Positions 23,001 through 32,284 of a stretch of DNA of 38,381 bases are shown in pieces; the first letter of the stretch is position 1, and the number at the start of each line of letters is the position of its first letter. Made by a program: the position numbers and the translations under genes. The stretch is from positions 1 through 38,381 of the forward strand of contig JACVTC010000363.1 in assembly GCA_016946835.1 (NCBI GenBank), given 5' to 3'. The notes under the pieces were generated by a model. The model was not told the origin of the DNA and searched no databases. It was given only the letters and a program-made list of their open reading frames with translations. This DNA is from Neocallimastix lanati (nom. inval.) (Eukaryota > Neocallimastigomycota > Neocallimastigomycetes > Neocallimastigales > Neocallimastigaceae).

Positions 23001-24430
23001 GAGCCCTTTAAATTTGTTGGAATGAAAGCCTTAATTATCCTTCCCGATATTATTTGCTGTATTGATAAATTTTTCTACCATTTCATCTGCCGTGAGCGAA
23101 TTGTAGTGAGAATCGAGGTCATCTTGCTAAGATTGAAAAATAATTATGTGATAAAATATCTGAATTTTTTGTTTTACAAATATGTGTAGACCATTTAGAA
23201 ACTTTAGCAGGCCTTATAAAGCCATCGGAGAGAACTTTGTTGCAAGAAAGTATAATAGACTTTATGATCAGAAATACCATAAAATGAAAGTGCAAACCGA
23301 GGTTTTATTAAAATGAGCTGCCAAAGCCTCCATTATATATGACATGGTCAATACAAGATGATCTAGAACCTTTGGCATAAGTAAATTTATTACCCATATA
23401 AGGAGCAATTATACTCAATTAGGAAAATTATTTGAAATGTATGTTTTGATCTTCTTTAATGACATGTTAAAATCACCAAACTAGGACAGCAGGAACGTTT
23501 TTTTTCTATGTGAAAACGTAACCATTGAGAAAGTTCATCAAAAGCAGCTAGTCTTTCTTTCCTTCCATTTGCTTTGAGGGAAGTAGATATTACCAATAGT
23601 ACATTTTGATTCCAGAAAGAAGTAATATTTACTGAAATGATATATTTGTATAAAAACGGTTCTTGGAAAAAAGAGCACGAAGAATGAACACCAATAAAGA
23701 GTCCTCTCATACCAGGGATTTTAGGATTAGCTCTAAGGAAAACTGAGTTGTAATATGGAATTAATGGTGATGAAACATCTTTTGGAAGATATTTACTTTT
23801 TCCAGTTTCTTGTAAATAGATACATATAGGTTTGAAAATAGAGTTGAGATATAAAATGCTATCACGTTTTTTCAGTATTCCAACCGTTAATATTCCAACT
23901 AACACAGAGATTAAAGAAAGAAGAATTTGAATTTAGATGGCTAGAGAAAAAATCTTTCGCCATAGGATTAAGTTCAACATCAATATTATTAGATTTTCTT
24001 GACTTGTTCATTTGTTTAAGTTTATTACACAAGGTCCAGGTAATTTTAGCTGTTTTCAGGAATTTTATCTCTTAAGAAATCTAAAACATCGAAAAATTTG
24101 AGATCATTTTTGTGTTTATTAACCCTAATAATGAAGTATGAGCCGTACCTTGGAGAAAAAAGTTTTTTAACATATGGAATAATTTCATTGTAGTTAGGGA
24201 TCTTACTAATAACTTGAGCCATTAGATTACTAGGGGACCAAGAATTAAGGTTATGGATAAAGATAAGGCTATAATTGTTCATATGATTACCGAAGCAATA
24301 GAAACCACGATGGAAGGGAGTATTATTAACTGAGCTAGAAGCATCCATGTTTAGAGTTTGATGATAACAGAACTGACTTAATTTCTATTTATTGTGAATT
24401 TATTATAAGGATTGAATACCAAAGAATTAT
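20005..24430 (-). mobile_element. Long LINE, all domains present but frame-broken
   Basis: The 3' end is at left: an interrupted T run (20005-20021), then GACAGGGAAGAGAATACACTTCC and CTTTATTAAAT, the 3' motif shared with the copy ending at 2052. The 5' end is approximate (about 24.4 kb). Order on the minus strand: N-terminal domain, endonuclease, RT, zinc finger, C-terminal tail, 3' UTR with a small hairpin (20144-20163). It belongs to a different subfamily from the 26-31.5 kb element and is close to the scrambled pieces at 0.8-3.4 kb. It lies immediately right of a family F fragment in the same orientation. Confidence 0.85.
20152..24348 (-). pseudogene. LINE single ORF (N-terminal domain/EN/RT/zinc finger), disrupted
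   Basis: The ATG at 24348 opens an N-terminal domain (SLIFIHNLNSWSPSNL, IPYVKKLFSPRYGSYFIIRV) related to the other LINEs' N-termini. The endonuclease runs from about 23905 (SWNINGW on one frame, LQETGK, then GDFNMS readable only after a frame shift near 23470). The RT, at 22786-21695, has GPDGIPIEFYKAL, NYRGISLIN, EQFGFRNREECISLF, LAFLDLKKAYDSVP. The catalytic box reads FA-DD only after removing one extra base near 21770. YIYLGIPFSD follows at about 21550. A Cys cluster CPKYCPCCGEDKQS-FEHWIFKC (about 20730-20800) is a zf-RVT-type finger, but it is out of frame in the longest ORF. The tail contains LNELHFDSGEQ, VGLAEFLTSAIPIISS and ESGESLVDT. At least five frame breaks are visible. Confidence 0.85.
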
Positions 24431-24670
24431 ATATAAATTATTAACATTTAAATTTACTGAATATAAAAGTTAATTGTTTCACATGAATTGAATTTCCTAA
24501 GATATATTAAAAAACAATAGTTAGTGGAAAAATTATTTATTCAATAAAATATAATGTAAAATAATATATTTATTTTAAGTAAAAAATAAAAAATATTTTA
24601 AAAGGATATGAAATTAAAAACCTAAAGTAAAAATTTATATAAAAATATAAAGTAAAATATATAAAGATAG

Positions 24671-24701
<31 letters not shown>

Positions 24702-24889
24702 ATATATAGAATAGAAAAACTTTAGAAATAAAGGAGAAAAAAAAAATAAAAACAATATTGTTAGTAGTATAGTGTAAAAATTTCTTTTGGTTGAAAAATT
24801 GATTTTAAAATACAGTTATGATTTATATAAAAAATAAAGATTGCATTAAAAATTGAAAAGTAATTTAAATTTTATTATAATACTAATTG
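24431..24889. other. AT-only spacer
   Basis: Between two LINE-derived blocks. It has an AT dinucleotide run at 24678-24700 and nothing that looks coding. The 5' UTR of the LINE at left may extend into its first few dozen bases. Confidence 0.6.
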
Positions 24890-25122
24890 CTGAACCCCCT
24901 CAGAAACCATACAGCTTCGGTTCCATCATTGGGTAAATGAGAAATAATACAAGAAGAATCTTTCCACTTTTAAAGCATCGAATCATCGCCTTAGCACAAA
25001 AAACTAGCTATAGGAGGTATAGAAAGTTCCTTAGACATATTGTAAATTGAAGTATTGGAGGTTTTATTTTTAAACCCGAAACTCCAATACAAACCTCGAT
25101 TAAAAGCAGTTTGAGCTTTTTC

Positions 25123-25124
<2 letters not shown>
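24890..25124 (-). pseudogene. Fragment of another LINE (region after RT)
   Basis: The minus strand reads EKAQTAFNRGLYWSFGFKN, then YNMSKELSIPPIASF-stop and KWKDSSCIISHLPND. This aligns with LINE positions just after the RT (INKGLRWIAGIQ, YSISKDLHIPPLSA, KWKNSNCIISYLV). It is a third subfamily, broken by a stop and frame shift. Its right side is cut by the T run of the truncated LINE at 25125, so it was probably the target of that insertion. Confidence 0.7.
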
Positions 25125-25158
<34 letters not shown>

Positions 25159-25386
25159 GGCAGCAAACTTGTTTCATCTTTATTAATTAAATATTTGATA
25201 AAATACATGTAATAAAATAATAAAAAAAAAAAAAAAGATAAAAAAATAAAAAAAAAATAAAACACAAAATAAAAATAAAATAATGGTATAATATATTCTA
25301 GTTTCATTTAATTAATATTTGTAAGACTTCACAAGGGCATTATTATACTGAAGTATAATAATTAACTTTGACTTCGCAATGTTAAT

Positions 25387-25388
<2 letters not shown>
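25125..25388 (-). mobile_element. 5'-truncated LINE copy 1 (3' UTR only)
   Basis: A 31-base T run (25125-25155) and then 233 bases matching the 3' end of the near-intact LINE (AACGGCAGCAAACTTG... to GTTAATCA), including the 3'-UTR hairpin (25339-25362). It stops inside the 3' UTR. The next element's T run follows at once. Confidence 0.9.
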
Positions 25389-25439
<51 letters not shown>

Positions 25440-25996
25440 GGCAGCAAACTTGTTTCATCTTTATTAATTAAATATTTGATAAAATACATGTAATAAAATA
25501 ATAAAAAAAAAAAAAGAAAAAAAAATAAACAAAAAATAAAACACAAAATAAAAATAAAATAATGGTATAATATATTCTAGTTTCATTTAATTAATATTTG
25601 TAAGACTTCACAAGGGCATTATTATACTGAAGTATAATAATTAACTTTGACTTCGCAATGTTAATCATAATTTTAAGATACAAAATTATGATCTTCATTG
25701 GTTGCGCTAGCCCTGCTGGCCTGTCTTACTGTTTCTTCAGCATTGACGCTCTTGGTAGTAGTAGTACGATTCGATTTGAACCTATTGAACAAAGACCATT
25801 GCTGGTCAATTGCAATAGGTATAATCGATTGGAGGAGTGCCGCAGTAACCACTAAGAACGGAGTATCAGAATAAGCACCTGATTTCATCTGGCACTTAAA
25901 TAGATCCTTCCATTCCCTTGTACTGTTATTAATACTTCGACCTCCAAGAAGGAAATTAAACACTTTTTCACAAACACTAGAATCAATATACACATT
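25389..25996 (-). mobile_element. 5'-truncated LINE copy 2
   Basis: A 48-base T run (25389-25436), then 560 bases nearly identical to 26131-26700: full 3' UTR with hairpin (25618-25641) and the last ~105 codons of the ORF (from YIDSSVCEKVFNFLLGGRS to DHNFVS-stop). It differs from the near-intact copy by only a handful of substitutions, so it is a recent sibling. The 5' break lies at CACATTATTTT, where a 92-bp sequence repeated on the far side of the large element begins. Confidence 0.9.
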
Positions 25997-26088
25997 ATTT
26001 TATAATAATAATAAAATTACATGATTTTAAAGAAATAAAAAAATAATAAAATACATGAAATAAAATATTATATATTATAAAATTATAA
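25997..26088. repeat. Left copy of 92-bp direct repeat (candidate target-site duplication)
   Basis: Identical base for base to 31485-31576. The sequence is a family F 3' UTR segment; on the right side it continues into the F coding end, on the left it does not. The two copies bracket the large LINE exactly, so a target-site duplication is the simplest reading. Confidence 0.8.
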
Positions 26089-26092
26089 TATT

Positions 26093-26133
<41 letters not shown>

Positions 26134-26313
26134 GGCAGCAAACTTGTTTCATCTTTATTAATTAAATATTTGATAAAATACATGTAATAAAATAATAAAA
26201 AAAAAAGATAAAAAAATAAACAAAAAATAAAACACAACACAAAATAAAAATAAAATAATGGTATAATATATTCTAGTTTCATTTAATTAATATTTGTAAG
26301 ACTTCACAAGGGC

Positions 26314-26337
26314 ATTATTATACTGAAGTATAATAAT
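26314..26337. promoter_or_regulatory. 3'-UTR hairpin of LINE
   Basis: Arms ATTATTATACT (26314-26324) and AGTATAATAAT (26327-26337) pair perfectly around a 2-base loop. The same structure is kept in both truncated copies (25339-25362, 25618-25641). The loop-proximal TATACT/AGTATA is shared with the longer hairpin at 1747-1804 in another subfamily. Confidence 0.8.
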
Positions 26338-26368
26338 TAACTTTGACTTCGCAATGTTAATCATAATT

Positions 26369-29300
26369 TTAAGATACAAAATTATGATCTTCATTGGTTG
26401 CGCTAGCCCTGCTGGCCTGTCTTACTGTTTCTTCAGCATTGACGCTCTTGGTAGTAGTAGTACGATTCGATTTGAACCTATTGAATAAAGACCATTGCTG
26501 GCCAATAGCAATAGGTATAATCGATTGGAGAAGTGCCGCAGTAACCACTAAGAACGGAGTATCAGAATAAGCACCTGATTTCATCTGGCACTTAAATAGA
26601 TCCTTCCATTCCCTTGTACTGTTATTAATACTTCGACCTCCAAGAAGGAAATTAAACACTTTTTCACACACACTAGAATCAATATACACATTATTTTCAA
26701 TACTATTACTAACATTACTAAAAATACTATTACTAATATTATTATTACTATTATAACTATTACTATTATTACTATTACTATTATCATTATTACTATTAAC
26801 AATATCATTTGTTAGGTTGCCACGGTAAAAAGCATTATATAAAAATAAAATTTTATCATTAACTTTACTACGAGTATGATTGAAAAAGGGACAATCAATT
26901 AACCAATGACTTATCCATTGTTTATTACTTTTACAACAGGGACAAAAATTAGGACACATTTGGTCCACTATTTTTGCAGCTTTAGCAATTCTAGCATCTA
27001 ATCTATATCCGCTTCGTGCTCTCAATAGCCAATAGAAACCATATGAAAGATCAGGATAGTCATAACAAAGTTTTATAAATTTTGATGTTTCTTCGAATTT
27101 GTTTTTGTCATAAAACTCAGCTTTAATAGAATTGATTTTCATATCTCTTTTCCAATAAAAATCCTTGATTTTATTATCGTTATTACCTTCTTTTCTCTAG
27201 TTTACGTTTAAGAGTTCTACTTTCTTTTGTCCATGTATATTTTCTAGATTTTGGAATATTATTAACTAAATAGGAAATAATACAATTTGAATTTTTCCAT
27301 TTATCAAAACATTTGACCTGAGACAAAGCACACTTAGCTGACAATGGAGGAATATGTAAATCTTTTGAAATAGAATATACATTAATAAATGATTTGGCTT
27401 TTTGTATACCTGCAATCCATCTTAATCCTTTATTAATTAATTTCTGAGTATTATTTGTTCTCGTTTTATTCGAACCAAGTAAAGGTGCAAAGTAAGAGAC
27501 TTTACTAAGTACATAAGAGTTAATTATAATCTTCTTAAATGGAATAGGAATTTTGGAATTTGAAAGAAATTTACTAACAGAAAAGAGAGCTTTAGTTACT
27601 TTAGAGTTAAGTAATTTAATAATAGGTTTCAACGATAAGCTTTTATCAAATGGTATACCTAAATAGGTATAACATTTAGTTATTGGAATTGGTTGACCAG
27701 CAAGATAAAAAGTAGGATCTCTTTTATTTTGAAAAAGAGGTGTGTCTGGTCGAATCACCATCGTTGCACACTTATTAATTCCAAAATTCATCATATTAAA
27801 TTTAGCCCATTCATTTACCTTCTTAAGCATTTTTTTCAACTTAGTTCTTGACGGTGCGCATAGAACAATATCATCTGCAAAGAGTCCACCACAACATCTA
27901 GATTCGCCTAAAGGAATTCCAAGTTCTGAAACATCATTAAAAATGTCATTAATAAAAAGATTGAAAAGAATTGGTGATAGTGGACAACCTTGTCTAACTC
28001 CTTTCATAATATTAAAAGATTCCGAATATTGATCATCAATTTTAACACTAGCTTTGGATGTCAAATATAGATTTTTTATAAATTGATAACATTTACCTCT
28101 AATACCTAAAGCATCTAATTTATATAAAATATTACCTATTGGAACAGAATCATATGCCTTTTTTAAATCTAGAAAAGCAAGGTAAGTTTCTTTATTATCA
28201 TTTTTACGCCTTTGACAAATTTCTCGAATTGAAATAAATAAACTAACACATTCTTCTTTAGTACGAAATCCAAATTGCTCTGGCCTAATAAAATTATTTT
28301 TAAGTCCATATTCTGAAATTCTTTTGGAGACTATTTTCGAAATGAGTTTAATACCATTGTTAATCAGAGAGATACCTCGATAATTGTCACAATCAGATAG
28401 ATCATCTCCTTTTTTAGGAATAGATATAATACTTGCTTCATTCCATGAGCTAGGAAATTCTCCATTCCAAATTCTTGAGTATATCTTCTGTAAACAATTT
28501 AAACCAGAAGAAGAATTATTTACTGAATTTTCGTCATCCGGAGGAATTAAAGCTTTATAAAATTCAATAGGAATTCCATCCGGGCCTGAAGCTCTAAAAT
28601 TTGGAGTAGCCAAAATTGCTTCTCTAATTTCTTCTATACTGATGTCTTGATTTATATCCCATTCATTGTGTCTCGTATACCTAATTGTTCCATTGGAAAA
28701 TTTATTATACCATTCGATTAATGCACTATTGATATCAGAATGGCTTGAAGCAAGTTTTTTATAGTGATTGTGCCATACTTCTAACTGTTCTTTAGTAGAA
28801 GTAGCTAGTTTACCATTTTTGTCCTTTACTGGAGAATTTGACATATTTTTAAATTTATCTACTTTTGCTGTTGTTTTAAGCCATTTCCAAGCTTTTTTAG
28901 GGTTATGAGATTTCATATATTCACATCCTGTATTAATCCAATGTTGGTATTCAGTTTTCCTATAAATATTACACATATGATGAATAATTTTGCACATTCT
29001 ATTATATTTATCAATTAATTCTTCAAATTCATCTAAATTATGATAAGAACCTCTTCTTTTAATGGATTTATATAATTTCATTTTGAGTTTTTGCAAATTA
29101 AATATTTTCTGCGACATATGAAAAAAAGATTTTCGAACTTCTGAAATTGACGTGATATTAAGTTCCTTAGCAATATTGAATGAAGTTGAAATAAATTTCT
29201 TTGAAATATCATCAATACTAATATTAGGATCTGGAATCACTTCCTCTAATACACTAAAATAGTTGTTGTCAAAAATTGATTCTTTTTCATTTATACATTT

Positions 29301-30819
29301 TAATCTATCCCATTTAACTGTCTTTTTAGGCAGAGAGAAAGAATTATCTGAATTAACTGATGAAAAACATTTACCTTTTATTAATAAAGGTTTATGATCC
29401 GAAATGGGGGAAAGTCAATAAAAGTACCATATGAAAGTAAATCTAACATATGATCATTGACAATCGCATGATCTATATCAGATTCTCTATTACCTCTACT
29501 CCATGAAATTGGGGAGCCCCATAAGGGAAGAATTTTCCAATTACTAAATTTAGAGAGCAAATTACTTAATTTCTCAGTAGGTAAATTAAAATCACCAACC
29601 AACATTGAAGGATGAGAAGAGTGACTATTTAACCAAGACAATATTTCAATTCTAGCAGCTCTAGCATGAAGGCTATGGCCACTATGAGGTACGTACACAT
29701 TACCAATAGAACATTTAGTGAAATTCCAAAAATTATAAGTATACAAGGAAATAATATACTCATAAGTGTTGTTTTCAAGAGAGGCTTGACAAGAATTATG
29801 AAACCCAATATAAAGACCTCTTTTACCGGGAATTTCATTATTAGCTTTTTTGAAGAAATGTTTGTAGTTTTTTAATGATACTCGACATGGATATTTACTG
29901 CTAGAACCTGAACCATTTCCTGTTTCCTGAAAGCATAAGAAAAGTGGTTTGTACATTGAAATAAAGAATTCAACACTGTCTTTTTTATCAAAGTTCCATC
30001 CATTAGTATTCCAACTGACACATAGAGAAAATTCTTTAACTGTATTATTATTAATATGAGTGTTATTAATATTATTGGAATTATTATAATTGATTGAACT
30101 GAAATTTGAATTTGAATCTGAGCTTGAAACTGAATTTAAACATAAATTTGAAATTGAACTTGAACTTGTACTTGAACTTGAACTTGAACTTGAACTTGAA
30201 CTTGTACTTGAACTTGAACTTGAACTTGAACTTGAACTTGTACTTGAACTTGTACTTGAACTTGAACTTGAAATTGTACTTGAACTTGGACTTGAACTTG
30301 AACTTGAACCTGTACTTGAACTTGTACTTAAACTTGTACTTGAACTTGAACATGAATCTGTATTTGAACTTGAATTTGAATTTGACTTGAATCTGCATTT
30401 GAATTTGAAGTAGTGAATAAGTTGATATTATAAGATGAATTCACTTTTTCTGATAAGGCAAAATGTTTCCTTTTGAGTGAAGAAAAACTGTATTTATGAT
30501 TCCTTTTGCTACAATTAATAACGTTAATTGAAGCACGTTTGAAACTATTAACAATACAATCAGTAATAGATGTTAATTCTTCTTCATTACCTACTATTTT
30601 AATTTTAAAGAATGCATCATTAAAATTAGCAATACGTTTAACTGATAAAATCTTATCATTTAATTCATTCAGAGTTTTCTTTAAATGTCTTCTCATTTTG
30701 ATTTCTGGCCAAGATCGAAGTCCGCGGATAAAGAGTAGTTTCGTATTCTCCATTGGTATACCGTGGCACCTTGAACCTCTTAGAATGAAATTCTTATTTC
30801 TTATAAATTGGATTTCCAT
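26369..30819 (-). pseudogene. LINE polyprotein ORF: N-terminal domain, Ser linker, endonuclease, RT, zinc finger
   Basis: About 1480 codons from the ATG at 30819. The N-terminal domain (30819 to ~30420) has FIRGLRSWPEIK and LSVKRIANFNDAFFKIKIV, a beta-rich pattern that could be RNA-binding (inference). A Ser-rich linker follows (30400-30030). Endonuclease: SWNTNGWNF (~30005), CFQETGNG (~29930), VGDFNLP (~29590), ISDHKP (~29400). RT: GPDGIPIEFYKAL (~28570), NYRGISLIN, EQFGFRTKEECVSLF, LAFLDLKKAYDSVP, GVRQGCPLSPILFNLFIND (~27980), CGGLFADDIVL (~27880), YTYLGIPFD. A zf-RVT-like finger CPCCKSNKQWISHWLIDC (~26950-26890) and an Asn/Ser stretch precede the tail LLGGRS...NEDHNFVS. Three single-base frame breaks are seen: in the linker (~30385), in a C run (29405-29409) just before ISDHKP, and in an A run (~27185). 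All sit in homopolymer or low-complexity sequence, so sequencing error or very recent decay are both possible. Confidence 0.85.
30105..30400. repeat. AACTTG hexanucleotide repeat coding a Ser-rich linker
   Basis: Roughly 40 units of a 6-base repeat (plus strand GAACTT/GTACTT variants). In the LINE's own frame on the minus strand the units read TCA AGT, i.e. Ser-Ser, with ACA (Thr) variants. They connect the N-terminal domain to the endonuclease (…NNNTVKEFSLCVSWNTNGW). The other frames give Gln-Val, Lys-Phe, Glu-Leu or Asn-Leu repeats, which explains the spurious ORFs on both strands. It is absent from the other LINEs in the window. Confidence 0.85.
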
Positions 30820-31425
30820 AATAGTAATAAAAAACTAAAAATTAATAACTAAAAAAAAAAAAAATAAAAAAAAGTCAATTTTTATTATAAAGTCTTGAGT
30901 ATAATGAGAATTGTAATAATTTTATATCTTTTTGGAGTAAATAATTTCGATAATTAGTAGTTTGTTGAATGATTGAAAAATAATTTGATTTAGCACTTTT
31001 TTCAGTATATTATTTAAATTGAATATCATAAAGTATTTAATGACTAAGATTGAATTGATGAAATAAAATGGCACAAAATTAGTAAAGAGTTAAATAAATT
31101 ACTACAAGATTTAGAGTGAATCAATCTCTTACAACGTGATACATGAAATATAAAGTTGAAATACAATTGAATACAATAGATTCTTACATGAGAATAGTAA
31201 TACTACATGAAAATAGAAATACAATGAAAATGTATTACTAATTCTTGGGTGTAACTTATTTAACAATGTTCCAAAAATGCACCATTATATTCCGCAGTGA
31301 GTGTTCACCAGAAAAATTTTACCAATAACATTACCATTGCGCATAATGTTATTAATTAACACAAAATATAACTTTACTACTATTTTGCACCAGTACTGTG
31401 GATCTACTTTATAAGAGTAAAGTTA

Positions 31426-31481
31426 ATTCCCCTTGCAGGCGATTTAAATACATAAATCGAGTACACCCCTGCTCGGGGAAT
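31426..31481. promoter_or_regulatory. Structured 5' end of LINE (18-bp imperfect hairpin)
   Basis: Nested pairs ATTCCCC (31426-31432)/GGGGAAT (31475-31481), GCAGG (31435-31439)/CCTGC (31468-31472) and CGATTT (31440-31445)/AAATCG (31454-31459), with a 2x2 internal loop and an 8-base bulge. It is GC-rich for this genome and lies 3 bases from the inferred 5' terminus (31484). Two more hairpins follow: ACTTTA/TAAAGT (31407-31424) and AATAACATTA/TAATGTTATT (31324-31353). Confidence 0.7.
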
Positions 31482-31484
31482 AAT

Positions 31485-31690
31485 ATTTTATAATAATAAT
31501 AAAATTACATGATTTTAAAGAAATAAAAAAATAATAAAATACATGAAATAAAATATTATATATTATAAAATTATAAAAGTGCGTTAGAAGTAATAGCCTC
31601 TAACTTTTCCCATTCCTCGATAATAACACCACGTCCATTATTGCGAGTAATAATTTCAGTATTAGTGTTATCAATCGAATCTGTATCTGG
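31485..31690 (-). mobile_element. Family F LINE 3' fragment, including right copy of 92-bp repeat
   Basis: 31485-31576 is the right copy of the direct repeat. Beyond it the minus strand encodes PPDTDSIDNTNTEIITRNN and VIIEEWEKLEAITSNALL-stop (about 31685-31577), the same C-terminal tail as at 19.9 kb. The terminal TTAGACTTAG motif and T run are missing because the large LINE lies where they should be. This fits insertion of that LINE into this fragment. Confidence 0.75.
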
Positions 31691-31719
31691 AGGTGAAAAT
31701 CATGAGTGCTTTAGAATTA

Positions 31720-31945
31720 AAAATGAAATAAAAAATGAAATAAAAAATGAAATAATTTAAAAGTAAAATTAATTAATAAAAAATGAAATAATTTAAAAGT
31801 AAAATTAATTAATAAAAAATGAAATAATTTAAAAGTAAAATTAATTAATAATAAATATATATATATATATATAAATAATAATGAAATAATTTAAAAGTAA
31901 AATTAATTAATAATAAATATATATATATATATATAAATAATAATA
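31720..31945. repeat. Tandem AT-rich minisatellite
   Basis: A unit of about 37 bases (AAAAATGAAATAATTTAAAA then GTAAAATTAATTAAT) recurs about three times from 31737. Two longer units follow, each including an AT dinucleotide run (about 31856-31872 and 31917-31934). It has a low-complexity, slippage-like origin. Confidence 0.8.
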
Positions 31946-32284
31946 ATAATAGTAATAAAATATAATAAAAATATACAAACAACAAAAATAATAATCTTAA
32001 TTTTTAATTATTTTTTATTTTTATTTTTTTATTTTTTACTTTTTTTTTTTTTTCTAGCGTTTAAATTTACTTTAATTTACTTATCATTATTAATAAGCGT
32101 ATAATGAAATATATTTTATTTCTTTATATTTTTAAATTTTTTTCTATTAATATTTTTTATTATTTTTATTTTTTTTATTGTTTAAAAAATAAGAGAATAA
32201 ATAATTTGTTTAAAATAAATAAAATAATTTACGATTAGATTTTTATGATTAATTTATTTTGTTATTTAATGATTTTTTTTTTAA
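31946..32284. other. 3' flank of the MscL-like gene
   Basis: AT-only DNA with T-rich runs (32020-32053) and no coding signal. The polyadenylation region of the minus-strand gene ending at 32285 must lie here, but no unique site can be picked among many AATAAA-like strings. Confidence 0.6.

Larger units (their letters stand above)
26089..31484 (-). mobile_element. Near-intact LINE, about 5.4 kb, with poly(A) and 92-bp flanking repeats
   Basis: 3' end at left: short A/T stretch, 33-base T run (26098-26130), 3' UTR with hairpin (26314-26337). The ORF spans 30819-26369. The 5' UTR (30820-31484) ends in a compact hairpin at 31426-31481. Flanks are the identical 92-bp repeats 25997-26088 and 31485-31576. 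All expected LINE parts are present and only single-base frame breaks are seen, so the copy is young. Two 5'-truncated siblings lie directly downstream (25125-25996), and a related chimeric 5' segment lies at 18.8-19.7 kb. It probably transposes by target-primed reverse transcription using its own endonuclease and RT. Confidence 0.9.

Noticed and set aside
30084-30413. Glu-Leu, Asn-Leu and Lys-Phe repeat ORFs on both strands
   Set aside because: Alternative frames of the AACTTG hexamer. Only the Ser frame on the minus strand joins known LINE domains.
31426-31481. Firm call of an HDV-like ribozyme
   Set aside because: The pairing is a nested stem; I could not draw the required double pseudoknot and the stem does not begin with the usual G. 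Kept only as a hypothesis to test.
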